Source of the DNA: Emcibacteraceae bacterium
GTDB lineage: Bacteria; Pseudomonadota; Alphaproteobacteria; Sphingomonadales; Emcibacteraceae
DNA: 64,000 nucleotides
Reading direction: 5' to 3'
NCBI GenBank assembly: GCA_021774795.1
Contig: JAJFIR010000012.1
Span: forward strand, 62,001 to 126,000
Positions 49,498 through 59,681 of the stretch are shown piece by piece. The notes beneath the pieces were generated by a model, which saw nothing but the letters and a program-made list of their open reading frames with translations, made no database searches and had not been told where the DNA came from. Each line of letters begins with the position of its first letter. Position 1 is the first letter of the stretch. A program made the translations under genes and the position numbers.

Positions 49498-51264
49498 ATG
49501 AATAATTCTAATAAAGGCGAAAACACAAAGGGAAGTATTGTGAATGATGGCGATGAACGGGACTTAACAGATGGGTTTCATCTCATTATTGACGCTCTGA
49601 AGCTTAATGACCTTAATACCATATATGGCGTGCCCGGTATCCCGATTACGGATTTGGGCCGCTATGCGCAGGGTGCCGGTATTCGTGTTATCTCTTTTCG
49701 TCACGAACAGAACGCCGGTAACGCCGCCGCCATCGCAGGCTTTTTAACTAAAAAACCTGGCGTCTGTCTTACGGTTTCTGCACCGGGGTTTCTCAATGGG
49801 CTAACCGCGCTTGCCCATGCGACAACCAACTGTTGGCCAATGATTTTGATCAGCGGTTCATCGGAACGTGAAGTTGTGGACCTAATGCAGGGTGATTATG
49901 AAGAGATGGACCAATTGGCCATCGCCAAACCACTTTGTAAAGCTGCGTACCGTGTGCTGCATGCCGAAGACATCGGGATTGCTGTAGCGCGGGCAATTCG
50001 TGCAGCAGTTTCCGGTAGACCGGGTGGTGTCTATCTTGATTTACCTGCCAAACTGCTTGGCCAGACTGTTTTTGAGGATATCGGTGCTAAGTCTCTTATA
50101 AAGGTGATTGATCCTGCACCTGCTCAGATACCAGCCCCCAATGCAGTAAAGCGTGCGCTGGATGTGTTGAAAACCGCAAAAAAACCATTGATTATTCTTG
50201 GTAAAGGCGCAGCATATGCGCAAGCAGATGAGCAAGTGCGTAACTTTGTTGAAAAAAGTGGTTGTCCCTATCTGCCGATGAGTATGGCTAAAGGATTATT
50301 GCCTGACACACACCCACAATCTGCTGGTGCGGCACGGTCATTGGTTCTGAAAGAAGCGGATGTCGTGGTTATGGTTGGCGCGCGTATAAACTGGTTGTTA
50401 TCGCACGGCAAAGGTAAACAATGGGGGGAGCCGTATACTAAAAAATTTATCCAGATCGATATCGAGCCTAAAGAAATGGACAGCAATGTGAAAATTGCCG
50501 CACCTGTTGTCGGCGATATTGGCTCATGCCTGTCAGCCATGCTTGACGGAATGGACAACGACTGGGCAGCACCGCCACCGGACTGGATTGATGCGACCAA
50601 TACTAAAAAAGAGACTAACCTGGCGCGAATGGCGTCAACATTGCAAAACAACAATACGCCAATGGATTATCACGGGGCACTTGGCGCATTGCGGACGATT
50701 ATTAAGGAACGTCCTGACGCAATTCTAGTGAACGAGGGAGCAAACACACTTGATTTTGCCCGCAGCATTATCGACATGTACCAACCACGAAAACGTCTTG
50801 ACGTTGGCACATGGGGTGTTATGGGGATTGGTATGGGAAGTGCCATTGCGGCCGCGATAGAAACAAGCAAACCAGTGCTTGCCATAGAAGGCGACAGCGC
50901 TTTTGGATTTTCCGGCATGGAGGTTGAAACAATCTGTCGTTACAATCTTCCAATTTGTATCGTTGTGTTTAATAACAACGGTATATATCGGGGTACCGAT
51001 GAAAATCCTTCTGGTGGTTCTGATGCCGCTACAACAACATTTGTCAAAAACAGCCGTTACGATATGATGATGCAGGCTTTCGGCGGTGTTGGTGTAAATG
51101 CAACTGACCCCGATGAACTCAAGCGTGCAGTGAATGAAGCAATGGATTGTGGCAAACCGACTCTTATCAACGCGGTGATTGATCCTGCCGCCGGAAAAGA
51201 AAGCGGTAATATCGGAAGCTTGAATCCGCAAAGTGTTGTTGCTAAAGAGAAGCAAAAAAAATAA
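49498..51264 (+). CDS. oxc: Oxalyl-CoA decarboxylase
   Basis: ThDP enzyme of 588 residues that decarboxylates oxalyl-CoA to formyl-CoA and CO2. It follows the Oxalobacter enzyme closely from [13 protein letters not shown] onward. Glu70 in FRHEQNAG activates the cofactor. Tyr134-Glu135 in [10 protein letters not shown] are the active-site pair, and GDSAFGF through [11 protein letters not shown] is the ThDP/Mg motif. The YEEMDQ block separates it from 2-hydroxyacyl-CoA lyases. An extra N-terminal ~20 residues are hydrophilic. frc follows after 24 bp. Confidence 0.95.
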   Translation: MNNSNKGENTKGSIVNDGDERDLTDGFHLIIDALKLNDLNTIYGVPGIPITDLGRYAQGAGIRVISFRHEQNAGNAAAIAGFLTKKPGVCLTVSAPGFLNGLTALAHATTNCWPMILISGSSEREVVDLMQGDYEEMDQLAIAKPLCKAAYRVLHAEDIGIAVARAIRAAVSGRPGGVYLDLPAKLLGQTVFEDIGAKSLIKVIDPAPAQIPAPNAVKRALDVLKTAKKPLIILGKGAAYAQADEQVRNFVEKSGCPYLPMSMAKGLLPDTHPQSAGAARSLVLKEADVVVMVGARINWLLSHGKGKQWGEPYTKKFIQIDIEPKEMDSNVKIAAPVVGDIGSCLSAMLDGMDNDWAAPPPDWIDATNTKKETNLARMASTLQNNNTPMDYHGALGALRTIIKERPDAILVNEGANTLDFARSIIDMYQPRKRLDVGTWGVMGIGMGSAIAAAIETSKPVLAIEGDSAFGFSGMEVETICRYNLPICIVVFNNNGIYRGTDENPSGGSDAATTTFVKNSRYDMMMQAFGGVGVNATDPDELKRAVNEAMDCGKPTLINAVIDPAAGKESGNIGSLNPQSVVAKEKQKK

Positions 51265-51288
51265 CCTTTCAATAATTAGGAACATAGA

Positions 51289-52548
51289 ATGAAAGCTCTT
51301 GATGGTATAAAAATTCTCGATTTCACCCACGTTCAATCCGGGCCGACATGCACGCAATTACTTGCGTGGTTTGGCGCAGATGTGATCAAGGTTGAACGCC
51401 CCGGTGTTGGCGATGCCACACGTAAACAACTTGTTGATGTGCCGGGTGCGGATAGTCTTTATTTCACCATGCTTAATCATAATAAAAGATCAATTGAGTT
51501 AAATTCCAAAAATGAGACTGGCAAAGAAGTTCTAACCCGGATGATCGAAGAATGTGATGTGTTGGTCGAAAATTTTGCACCGGGTGCTTTGGACCGAATG
51601 GGGTTTGGCTGGGAACGTATTCAGGAAATCAACCCGCGCATCATCATGGCTTCAATTAAAGGGTTCGGCCCGGGTGAATATGAAGACTGTAAAGTTTATG
51701 AAAATATAGCCCAATGTGCGGGAGGTTCTGCCTCGACAACAGGGTTTCGTGATGGCCCACCTTTGGTGACCGGAGCACAAATTGGCGACTCCGGAACCGG
51801 GTTGCATTTGTGCCTTGGTATCGTTACGGCATTGTTCCAACGTGAAAAATCAGGACGTGGTCAGAAAGTTACGTCAGCAATGCAGGATTCTGTTTTGAAC
51901 CTTGCGCGCGTAAAACTTCGTGACCAACAACGCCTGGCAAGTGGTCCTTTGGACGAATATTCGCAGTACGGCGAAGGCATCCCGTTTGGTGACGCGACGC
52001 CGCGTGCTGGCAATGACAGCGGTGGCGGCCAACCTGGCCGGATTTTGAAATGTAAAGGTTGGGAACAAGACCCGAACGCCTATACATATTTTATTATGCA
52101 GGCTGCAGTTTGGGATAAAGTGTGTGACGTAATCGGTGAACCGGATTGGAAAACAGCTGAAGGGTATGCCAAGCCACCAGAGCGTTTGGATAAACTTAAT
52201 CAGATATTTGACCGAATTGAACAATGGACCATGACCAAAAGCAAATTTGAAGTGATGGACATTTGTAATCCTGTTAATATTCCTGTAGGTCCAATTTTAT
52301 CAATGAAGGAAATATCGGAAGACCAGGGTCTATTTGCCACAGGTACACTTGTAAATGTACCTCATCCTGAACGCGGTGAATATATCTCAGTCGGATGTCC
52401 TGTTAAACTATCAGATAGTTCTGTAGAAGTGGAACGTTCACCGTTACTAGGCGAACATACAAGGGAAGTTTTAGAAGAAGTGCTCGGCTATTCAGGTGAT
52501 GAATTGGACCGCGTTATCGCTTCCGGTGCCGTTGGAGAGGTCAGCTAA
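51289..52548 (+). CDS. frc: Formyl-CoA:oxalate CoA-transferase
   Basis: Class III CoA-transferase of 419 residues that moves CoA from formyl-CoA to oxalate, releasing formate and regenerating oxalyl-CoA. The sequence tracks the Oxalobacter Frc ([41 protein letters not shown]). The catalytic aspartate is Asp167 in [10 protein letters not shown] glycine-rich loop, [10 protein letters not shown], is also kept. The stop overlaps the next start (TAATG), so the next gene is translationally coupled. Confidence 0.95.
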   Translation: MKALDGIKILDFTHVQSGPTCTQLLAWFGADVIKVERPGVGDATRKQLVDVPGADSLYFTMLNHNKRSIELNSKNETGKEVLTRMIEECDVLVENFAPGALDRMGFGWERIQEINPRIIMASIKGFGPGEYEDCKVYENIAQCAGGSASTTGFRDGPPLVTGAQIGDSGTGLHLCLGIVTALFQREKSGRGQKVTSAMQDSVLNLARVKLRDQQRLASGPLDEYSQYGEGIPFGDATPRAGNDSGGGQPGRILKCKGWEQDPNAYTYFIMQAAVWDKVCDVIGEPDWKTAEGYAKPPERLDKLNQIFDRIEQWTMTKSKFEVMDICNPVNIPVGPILSMKEISEDQGLFATGTLVNVPHPERGEYISVGCPVKLSDSSVEVERSPLLGEHTREVLEEVLGYSGDELDRVIASGAVGEVS

Positions 52549-53465
52549 TGCGTATAATTGTTATGGGGCAACAGGCATTTGGAAAAGATGTTCTGCAAAC
52601 ATTGCTCGACACAGGCACCGATGAAGTGGTGGCCGTATATTGTGAGCCGGATAAAGAAGGTAAGCCCGTTGATCCAATCAAGGAGCTTGCACTGGAGAAA
52701 GGCTTGCCCGTGCATCAACCTTCCGATTTCAATGATCAACAAACATTATCTACATTGGCTTCTTTTGATGCTGATTTAATGGTGATGGCTTTCGTGAATG
52801 TATTTGTGCCTCAAGCAGCGCGGGACACACCTAAACTAGGCTCGATCTGTTTCCACCCAAGTTTGCTGCCAAAGTACCGCGGCCCATCGGCTGTGAATTG
52901 GCCAATTATAATGGGCGATACGAAATCCGGGTTTAGCTGGTTCTATCCCTCTGATGGTTTGGATGAAGGCGACAGCCTCATGCAATGGGAATGCTCTATT
53001 GATCCTGATGATACGGTGATTAACCTTTATTTCAAGAAAATCTACCTTTCTGCTGTAAGTTCAGTGCTCGAAGTCTGCGATTTGTTTCGTTCTGGAAATC
53101 CACCACGGATCGTGGCAGATGAAGCCAATGCAAGCTATGAGCGCCGCTGTACAAAAAAGCATGCGCATATTGATTGGAACAAACCTGTAGGTCAAGTTTA
53201 CAATCTTATTCGCGGTACAAACCCGGCGCCGGGGGCATGGACGACACTTAATGGTGTTGAAGTGAGCGTATATGACAGTCAGCGTGTTGATGGTGACGGT
53301 ATATCTGGACGTGTAGTGGCAATTTCAGAAGACGGTGTTACAGTACAGTGTATCGGCGGGCGTATTCTGTTGAAAAGAGTTAAACCGGGTGAAGGTACAA
53401 AACAACCTGCAGCCGAGTGGGCTGCCGCGATTGGATTAAACGTAAAAGATAACATAGGAAACTGA
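52548..53465 (+). CDS. Formyltransferase-fold protein like the hydrolase domain of 10-formyl-THF dehydrogenase
   Basis: A 305-residue protein matching the N-terminal hydrolase domain of 10-formyltetrahydrofolate dehydrogenase (ALDH1L) better than methionyl-tRNA formyltransferase: [36 protein letters not shown], then an Fmt C-terminal-type domain with IDWNKP and [11 protein letters not shown]. Catalytic His103 and Asp142 are intact. The aldehyde-dehydrogenase half is absent. Known relatives split or transfer the formyl group of 10-formyl-THF. Its place between frc and fhs suggests work on formyl-CoA- or formate-derived one-carbon units. Hydrolase, formyl-CoA:THF transferase and other formyl transfer are all possible. 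Confidence 0.8.
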   Translation: MRIIVMGQQAFGKDVLQTLLDTGTDEVVAVYCEPDKEGKPVDPIKELALEKGLPVHQPSDFNDQQTLSTLASFDADLMVMAFVNVFVPQAARDTPKLGSICFHPSLLPKYRGPSAVNWPIIMGDTKSGFSWFYPSDGLDEGDSLMQWECSIDPDDTVINLYFKKIYLSAVSSVLEVCDLFRSGNPPRIVADEANASYERRCTKKHAHIDWNKPVGQVYNLIRGTNPAPGAWTTLNGVEVSVYDSQRVDGDGISGRVVAISEDGVTVQCIGGRILLKRVKPGEGTKQPAAEWAAAIGLNVKDNIGN

Positions 53466-53470
53466 GAACT

Positions 53471-55147
53471 ATGACATATAAAACTGACATTGAAATTGCA
53501 CGCGAAGCTAACAAAATGCCTATTCAAGAAATAGGCGCGAAGCTTGGCATTCCTTCCGACGATCTATTGCCGTTTGGCCATGATAAGGCAAAAGTGTCGG
53601 CTGAGTTTATTAAGGATCAAATAGGCAAAAAGGATGGTAAACTGATTTTGGTTACTGCAATCAACCCCACACCAGCGGGTGAGGGCAAAACGACAACAAC
53701 TGTCGGCCTTGGTGACGGTTTGAATTTCATGGGGAAAAAAGCGGCTATCTGTATTCGCGAGGCTTCCTTAGGCCCTTGTTTTGGAATGAAAGGCGGGGCG
53801 GCCGGTGGCGGTTATGCGCAAGTTGTGCCAATGGATGACATGAACCTGCACTTTACGGGTGACTTCCACGCGATCACGTCGGCGCACAGTCTTTTGTCCG
53901 CAATGATCGACAATCATATCTATTGGGGTAACGCTTTAAAAATCGACCAACGTCGCGTAGTCTGGCGCCGAGTGGTTGATATGAATGACCGTGCTTTGCG
54001 CGATATCGTGACCTCTTTGGGCGGTGTTGCGAATGGATTCCCACGTCAATCCGGCTTTGACATCACTGTGGCCTCTGAAGTTATGGCAATCCTCTGTCTG
54101 TCTAATGATCTTGATGATTTACAAAAACGTTTGGGCGATATCATTGTTGCCTATACACGCGACCGCGAACCTATTTATTGTCGCGATATTAAAGCTGACG
54201 GTGCAATGACCGTATTATTGCAACAAGCAATGCAACCAAATTTAGTTCAAACACTGGAAAATAACCCTGCATTTGTGCATGGCGGTCCGTTTGCGAATAT
54301 TGCGCACGGCTGTAACTCCGTAGTTGCGACGAAGACCGCTTTGAAACTTGCTGATTATGTTGTGACGGAAGCGGGATTTGGTGCTGATTTGGGTGCTGAG
54401 AAATTTATGAACATTAAGTGCCGTAAGGCTGGAATTTCCCCTTCCGTTGTTGTGTGTGTCGCCACTATTCGGGCGATGAAGATGAACGGTGGTGTTGCAA
54501 AAGCGGACCTTGGTCCAGAAAATGTCGAAGCGGTTAAAGCAGGATGTTCAAATCTTGGACGTCACATTGAAAATCTGAAAAGCTTTGGCGTTCCTGTTGT
54601 TGTTGCGATCAATCACTTTGTCACGGACACAGATGCTGAAGTTCAGACTGTGAAAGATTATGTAGAAACTCAAGGCTCAGAAGCTATTTTATCTCAGCAT
54701 TGGGAATTCGGATCAAAAGGGTCTGCTGAGTTGGCAAAACGTGTCGCTGAAATTGCGGACGCAGATATGGCAAATTTTGCGCCTATTTACCCTGACGATA
54801 TGCCATTGATGGAGAAAATTGAAACGATCGCAAAACGTATTTACCGTGCAGACGAAGTGTTGGCCGATAAGAAAATCCGAAATCAACTGCTTCAGTGGGA
54901 AGAACAGGGCTATGGTAATTTACCGGTTTGTATGGCAAAAACACAGTATAGTTTCAGCACAGACCCTAACTTACGCGGTGCGCCAACAGGGCATTCACTT
55001 CCAGTCCGTGAAGTGCGCTTGAGCGCAGGTGCTGGCTTCATTGTCGCCATCTGCGGTGAGATTATGACAATGCCGGGCCTACCGCGTGTCCCAAGTGCGG
55101 AAGCGATAATGATTAATGATGAAGGCCAAATCGACGGGCTTTTTTAA
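53471..55147 (+). CDS. fhs: Formate-tetrahydrofolate ligase
   Basis: ATP-dependent formation of 10-formyl-THF from formate, 558 residues as usual. The P-loop is [35 protein letters not shown] and [12 protein letters not shown] are family signatures, as is [15 protein letters not shown]. It lies 5 bp after the formyltransferase-like gene, with GGAAAC-type spacing before the ATG. In this operon it would capture formate from oxalate for C1 metabolism. Confidence 0.97.
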   Translation: MTYKTDIEIAREANKMPIQEIGAKLGIPSDDLLPFGHDKAKVSAEFIKDQIGKKDGKLILVTAINPTPAGEGKTTTTVGLGDGLNFMGKKAAICIREASLGPCFGMKGGAAGGGYAQVVPMDDMNLHFTGDFHAITSAHSLLSAMIDNHIYWGNALKIDQRRVVWRRVVDMNDRALRDIVTSLGGVANGFPRQSGFDITVASEVMAILCLSNDLDDLQKRLGDIIVAYTRDREPIYCRDIKADGAMTVLLQQAMQPNLVQTLENNPAFVHGGPFANIAHGCNSVVATKTALKLADYVVTEAGFGADLGAEKFMNIKCRKAGISPSVVVCVATIRAMKMNGGVAKADLGPENVEAVKAGCSNLGRHIENLKSFGVPVVVAINHFVTDTDAEVQTVKDYVETQGSEAILSQHWEFGSKGSAELAKRVAEIADADMANFAPIYPDDMPLMEKIETIAKRIYRADEVLADKKIRNQLLQWEEQGYGNLPVCMAKTQYSFSTDPNLRGAPTGHSLPVREVRLSAGAGFIVAICGEIMTMPGLPRVPSAEAIMINDEGQIDGLF

Positions 55148-55160
55148 GAAATGATAGGAC

Positions 55161-55278
55161 AATGCGAATATTTTTAGTAACAATATGCACAGTTGGCAAA
55201 GGCGATATTGTAATTTCGCGTGAAGCAGCTTTATAATAAATAAAACGTAAAACATTCGCGTTACAAAATATTCGCATT
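55161..55278. promoter_or_regulatory. Inverted-repeat region upstream of the TctCBA transporter
   Basis: A perfect 14-bp inverted repeat, AATGCGAATATTTT at 55161-55174 and its complement at 55265-55278, encloses about 90 bases. Both arms continue into GTAAC after a small offset. A related sequence (GCGATATTGTAA) lies between them near 55202. The arms may be paired operator sites; a very small mobile element is less likely. The tctC ribosome binding site follows. Confidence 0.5.
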
Positions 55279-55307
55279 AAATTATAATCAATCCAAGGGA
55301 GGATGGC

Positions 55308-56282
55308 ATGACTTTTACGAAACAACTATTTATAGGCCTCGTAGGCGCAATTATGGTGACTGGAACGATGTCATCTGTTGCGGTGGCATTTGAACCAGAC
55401 AAGCCGATAGAATTTATTATTATGGCTGGTAAAGGTGGTGGTGCCGACAAAATGGCCCGTTTGATGCAAGCAATTGTTGAAAAAGAAAATCTTTCAAGTC
55501 GTCCACTGTTTCCTACGAATAAATCAGGTGGTTCAGGTGCGGAGGCTTTGATTTCTGCAAAGAATGCAAGTGATCCGGATCACACAATTATGGTGACCCT
55601 GAATTCATTTTTCACTACACCGTTGCGACAACCCGGTCTTCAAATAGATAATACAACGTTTGCGCCAATCGGTCGCATGGCTGAAGATTCGTTCCTTTTG
55701 TGGGTTCATAAAGACAGTGGCATCACCACTTTCGAGCAATATTTGGAAACAGCGAAAGCCGATGGCACTAAATGGGTTATGGGCGGAACTGGTAGAGCCG
55801 GTGAAGATAATATCATTACGAACTACCTGAATAACGAGTTTGGCCTTTCAATGAAATACATCCCCTATCAAGGTGGTGGAGAGGTTGCTAAACAAGTTGC
55901 GGGTAAGCAACTTAACTCTTCAGTGAACAATCCCTCTGAAGCTCTTGGTTTTTACGAAAGTGGCGACTTGATTCCATTGGTCGCTTTTACTGATGAACGT
56001 TTGCCTTTGTTCCCTGATGTGCCAACACTTAAGGAATTAGGCAATGACTTTAGCTATTTTATGCAGCGTGCTGTTGTGGGAGCCCCGGGGATGTCTGACG
56101 ATGCGTTAGTTTATTACACCGACCTGTTTACCAAAGTATATGCATCGGCTGATTGGCAAGAGTACAAAACTAAACAGTCTCTAATGGGCGATTTTATGAG
56201 CGGTGCTCCATTAAAAGAGTATTGGAATGCACAGAATGCTCGCCATACGGTTATTTTAAGGGCATCCGGCGATATTAAGTAA
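55308..56282 (+). CDS. Tripartite tricarboxylate transporter substrate-binding protein (TctC family)
   Basis: A periplasmic solute receptor of 324 residues with a signal peptide cleaved near VAVA-FEP. The mature start FEPDKPIEFIIMAGKGGGADK and the region PYQGGGEVAKQVAGKQ are family signatures for carboxylate-binding pockets. GGGAGG precedes the ATG. Membrane partners TctB and TctA follow. Because it closes the oxalate operon, oxalate or a related small carboxylate is the likely ligand; this is inference. Confidence 0.9.
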   Translation: MTFTKQLFIGLVGAIMVTGTMSSVAVAFEPDKPIEFIIMAGKGGGADKMARLMQAIVEKENLSSRPLFPTNKSGGSGAEALISAKNASDPDHTIMVTLNSFFTTPLRQPGLQIDNTTFAPIGRMAEDSFLLWVHKDSGITTFEQYLETAKADGTKWVMGGTGRAGEDNIITNYLNNEFGLSMKYIPYQGGGEVAKQVAGKQLNSSVNNPSEALGFYESGDLIPLVAFTDERLPLFPDVPTLKELGNDFSYFMQRAVVGAPGMSDDALVYYTDLFTKVYASADWQEYKTKQSLMGDFMSGAPLKEYWNAQNARHTVILRASGDIK

Positions 56283-56317
56283 TAGGTTAATAATGATAAG
56301 TATGAGGTAATTTCAAA

Positions 56318-56848
56318 ATGCGTAAAGCAGAAATAGTAACAGCGGTTATTTTAGGAATTCTCTCACTTTGCATAATGTGGAAAAGCGGCGAGGCCCCGTC
56401 TTGGGACCCAAGTGTCGCCCGGTTTGACAATATTGGTTTGATAGAAGGCGAAGGACCTGGTAGTGGATTTTGGCCTTTCTGGTTATCATTCATAATGTTC
56501 CTTTGTTGTATTTGGATTGGAATAAACTGGTTTCGCGGGACATCGACACCGTCTCAGTCTAATGAACCGTTTCTCGACGCACATGGCCAGCGTATGCTCA
56601 TGGTTGTGGGTGGCGGATTGATAGGGTTTTTGATTGTGATTTATGTTTTGGGGTTTTACGGCGCAATTCCACTCTTCTTAATTTACTACATGCGTTTTTT
56701 AGGCGGCCATACCTGGAAGCTGACAACCACAATATCTGTGGGTATGACTGTATTTTGTTTTTTCTTTTTCGACATTGCGATGCGTATCGTCTTACCCAAA
56801 GGATATCTGGAACCGCTGTTCATCCCGCTATACGAAATTTTCTTGTGA
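56318..56848 (+). CDS. Tripartite tricarboxylate transporter small membrane subunit (TctB family)
   Basis: A 176-residue membrane protein with four hydrophobic segments, including FWPFWLSFIMFLCCIWIG and LIGFLIVIYVLGFYG. The GPGSGFWPFW motif is typical of TctB. It lies between the receptor and the large subunit, 35 bp after tctC. Confidence 0.88.
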   Translation: MRKAEIVTAVILGILSLCIMWKSGEAPSWDPSVARFDNIGLIEGEGPGSGFWPFWLSFIMFLCCIWIGINWFRGTSTPSQSNEPFLDAHGQRMLMVVGGGLIGFLIVIYVLGFYGAIPLFLIYYMRFLGGHTWKLTTTISVGMTVFCFFFFDIAMRIVLPKGYLEPLFIPLYEIFL

Positions 56849-56897
56849 TCTCGCACTATTTGAATCTAGGATACCTACTTAGTAAAAGGACTCCGAA

Positions 56898-58421
56898 ATG
56901 GATATATTAATATCATTATTAGACGGCATCATGGTTGCCCTTCAGCCTATAAACTTGGGGTTAGCGGTCCTTGGCGTTGTTGTCGGGTTATTTGTAGGCG
57001 CGATGCCAGGTTTGGGGTCAGTTAATGGTGTCGCTATCCTGTTGCCATTTACGTTTGTTATTCAAAGCATCACGGGTGGTGCTACGTCACCAATGATTTT
57101 CCTGGCCGCAATTTACTATGGCGCAATGTATGGTGGGGCGATTTCGTCTATTACCCTTGGGATACCCGGGGCGTCAACTGCGGTCTCAACAACATTTGAC
57201 GGACGACCGATGGCCTTATCGGGTAGAGCTCACATAGCATTAGTGGCTGCAGCGCTTGCATCATTTGTTGGTGGAACTATCGCAAATGTTATGTTTACGG
57301 GCTTCGCGCCATTGCTGGCTGCGGTCGCGCTGTCTTTTGGTGATCCGGAAGTGTTCGCGCTTATGTTGATGGCATTTGCAACTTTTATCGGATTGGGCGG
57401 TGATGATATTCCCAAAACTATTTTCTCGATCTGTATCGGTCTTGTTTTGGCAACTGTTGGTTTTGATATAGTATCTGGCGAACCACGCTTGATTTTCTTC
57501 GACATCACTGGTTTCAGTCATGGCATCCGCTTTCTGGTCCTTGCGATCGGCGTCTACGGTATTGGTGAAATGTTGTGGACCATTAATACAAATCGTCACG
57601 GTACGTCGATGACGCAAGTCGATGTTAGCGCACGCAGCATTATTGAAGCTATCAAAGAATTTCGCCATGCCAAGCGGGGGACATTGATTGGATCATTTCT
57701 GGGATTTTTTGTAGGTATTCTGCCAGCGGCAGGTGCAACACCGGGAGCGTTGATGGCATACGGGGTTGCCAAATTAACATCAAAAGACCAAAGTTCCTTT
57801 GGTAAAGGAAACGTTAATGGGATAGCGGCACCCGAAGCAGCAAACAATTCTGCTTCTACTGGTGCAATGTTACCGATGATGACTTTGGGTATTCCCGGCT
57901 CCCCTACCACGGCCGTTTTACTAGCCGGTATGGTGATCTGGGGATTACAGCCCGGACCGCTTTTATTTACCAATCAGCCTGACTTTGTATGGCCTTTGAT
58001 TGGTTCGTTCTATGTCTCTAACGTAATAGCCGTTTTAGTTAATCTTGCGTTTATACCGGTATTCCTATGGATGTTGCGCATGCCGTTCACTATCCTGGCA
58101 CCGATGATTTTCGTACTGTCATTAGTTGGTACATATGCAGCCTACCTGGATATGTTCGATGTGTCGTTGATGGTTTTGGTAGGTATCGCTGCGTTCTTCT
58201 TAAGAATACTTGATTATCCGGTGGCACCGGCGGTTCTTGCAATTGTGCTTGGGCCGATTGCAGAACCAAAATTACGTCAATCTTTGTTGTTTTCGGACGG
58301 TGATTTTTCCATCTTCTTTACGCGGCCTATAGCCGGTCCAATTACGATGATTGCGTTGATCTTGATTTTCTTGCCGCTGATAAAATTCGTCAAGAATAAG
58401 ATAACTGCGAAAAAAACATAA
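56898..58421 (+). CDS. Tripartite tricarboxylate transporter large membrane subunit (TctA family)
   Basis: A permease of 507 residues with about 12 membrane segments. Two TctA signatures are present: GAMPGLGSVNGVAILLPF near the N-terminus, and AAPEAANNSASTGAMLP followed by TLGIPGSPTTAVLL in the middle. It would move the TctC-bound carboxylate using an ion gradient. A hairpin terminator follows its stop. Confidence 0.93.
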   Translation: MDILISLLDGIMVALQPINLGLAVLGVVVGLFVGAMPGLGSVNGVAILLPFTFVIQSITGGATSPMIFLAAIYYGAMYGGAISSITLGIPGASTAVSTTFDGRPMALSGRAHIALVAAALASFVGGTIANVMFTGFAPLLAAVALSFGDPEVFALMLMAFATFIGLGGDDIPKTIFSICIGLVLATVGFDIVSGEPRLIFFDITGFSHGIRFLVLAIGVYGIGEMLWTINTNRHGTSMTQVDVSARSIIEAIKEFRHAKRGTLIGSFLGFFVGILPAAGATPGALMAYGVAKLTSKDQSSFGKGNVNGIAAPEAANNSASTGAMLPMMTLGIPGSPTTAVLLAGMVIWGLQPGPLLFTNQPDFVWPLIGSFYVSNVIAVLVNLAFIPVFLWMLRMPFTILAPMIFVLSLVGTYAAYLDMFDVSLMVLVGIAAFFLRILDYPVAPAVLAIVLGPIAEPKLRQSLLFSDGDFSIFFTRPIAGPITMIALILIFLPLIKFVKNKITAKKT

Positions 58422-58450
58422 TAGATTAGATCATAATCTAAGTAATTTTT
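58422..58450 (+). terminator. Hairpin terminator after tctA
   Basis: A perfect 7-bp stem (TAGATTA/TAATCTA) with a 5-base loop starts right after the tctA stop. Five T residues follow at 58446-58450. The stem is AT-rich. It separates tctA from the convergent quinone oxidoreductase gene. Confidence 0.55.
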
Positions 58451-58455
58451 CGCCT

Positions 58456-59442
58456 TTAAATTGGAGACAGCAGAATTTTCCCGCGGTGCTTGGCCGCTTC
58501 CATCATCGAATGGGCTTCGCTTGCCTGCTCAAAAGGAAACACCTTGTGCGTCTGTGCAAATAGTTTCTTTTGTTCAAACATTGGCCAGACAATTTTTAGA
58601 AGATCTCGGGCAACAGCACTTTTGAAACTTTCTGGTCTCGACCGCAACGTGGAGCCGGTATACATCAATCGTTTCAGCATAATTGGCATCAAATTTATCT
58701 CAACTTTTGATCCTGCGTTAAAGGCAAGTTGTACAATACGGGCGTCAACACTCGCGGCCTTAATATTGCGCGCAATATAATCTCCGCCAATGATATCTAA
58801 TATGAGATTAGCTCCGCCGTCTTTGCGGACGACATCAACAAAATCTTCTTTGTTGAAATTAATGCTGCGCTCGGCCCCCAGGTCTTTAACATAGTCGCAA
58901 TCATCTGCGTTGGCACATGTGGTGTATATACGCATCCCTAACTGATTGCCAAGCTGAATTGCGGTCGAGCCGATACCGCCTGCGCCGCCATGAACCAGAA
59001 GCAAATCGTTCGCAGTTATGGTTTGTTCGAAAAATAAATTACTCCATACTGTGAAGTAAGTTTCGCATAGGCCAGCGGCATCTATATCTGAAACATGTGC
59101 CGGAACAGGCAGGCAATGCGTTGCATCAACAGCAACATATTCAGCATAACCGCCCCCATTTGTTAATGCACACAGGTGATCACCAACGGTCCAGTTTGAA
59201 ACATCGCTGCCCACGGCGGCGACGTCTCCCGATACTTCCAGTCCCAGTAAATCTGACGCTCCTTTTGGCGGGGGATAATGCCCGCGACGCTGCACCAAAT
59301 CCGGGCCATTAACGCCGGCAGCGACGACGCGGATCAAGACTTCTGTACTGCGTAGTTCGGGTAGGTCCCGTATGCCAACCTCCAGGACATCAGCTTGCCC
59401 GAACTCGCGCAACTCTATAGTCTTCATCTTACTGGGCAACAT
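58456..59442 (-). CDS. Zinc-type alcohol dehydrogenase-like quinone oxidoreductase (PIG3/Qor family)
   Basis: A medium-chain reductase of 328 residues. It lacks the structural-zinc cysteine cluster, as in Qor/PIG3 proteins. The NADPH fold has VHGGAGGIGSTAIQL, and the N-terminal RRGHYPPPKGASDLLGLEVSG is PIG3-like. AAGGAG lies seven bases before the ATG at 59442. It should reduce quinones or enoyl substrates with NADPH. It is convergent with tctA, so it need not belong to the oxalate operon. Confidence 0.9.
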   Translation of the reverse strand: MLPSKMKTIELREFGQADVLEVGIRDLPELRSTEVLIRVVAAGVNGPDLVQRRGHYPPPKGASDLLGLEVSGDVAAVGSDVSNWTVGDHLCALTNGGGYAEYVAVDATHCLPVPAHVSDIDAAGLCETYFTVWSNLFFEQTITANDLLLVHGGAGGIGSTAIQLGNQLGMRIYTTCANADDCDYVKDLGAERSINFNKEDFVDVVRKDGGANLILDIIGGDYIARNIKAASVDARIVQLAFNAGSKVEINLMPIMLKRLMYTGSTLRSRPESFKSAVARDLLKIVWPMFEQKKLFAQTHKVFPFEQASEAHSMMEAAKHRGKILLSPI

Positions 59443-59472
59443 GCTTAATCTCCTTTAGGGTTTTGCGGCATG

Positions 59473-59514
59473 ATTTCTCCGGAATGTGAAACCGATTTAG
59501 CGGGTGTATTCCAA
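59473..59514 (+). repeat. Imperfect 42-bp repeat, right copy
   Basis: The partner of 48566-48607 in the same orientation, 34 of 42 bases identical. It lies 31-72 bases upstream of the quinone oxidoreductase start, so it may be a regulatory site shared with the GntR promoter region, or a boundary mark of an inserted segment. Confidence 0.6.
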
Positions 59515-59681
59515 TAACCGGAAAAATCATAAGGTTTTATTTGACAAGTTTTGATCGAAAATGCATTTATCTTTAATCCTCTTTCCAATTGGTTTGCTCG
59601 CTATATGGATAAAAAAGCAGGGACAAACGATTATTCTTGAATTAAAGTCGATTGAAAAATAGCCATTTTTCTTAAGGTGCC

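Noticed and set aside
55148-55307. Miniature transposable element upstream of tctC based on its inverted ends
   Set aside because: No flanking target-site duplication could be seen and no second copy was noticed in the window. A regulatory reading is simpler.
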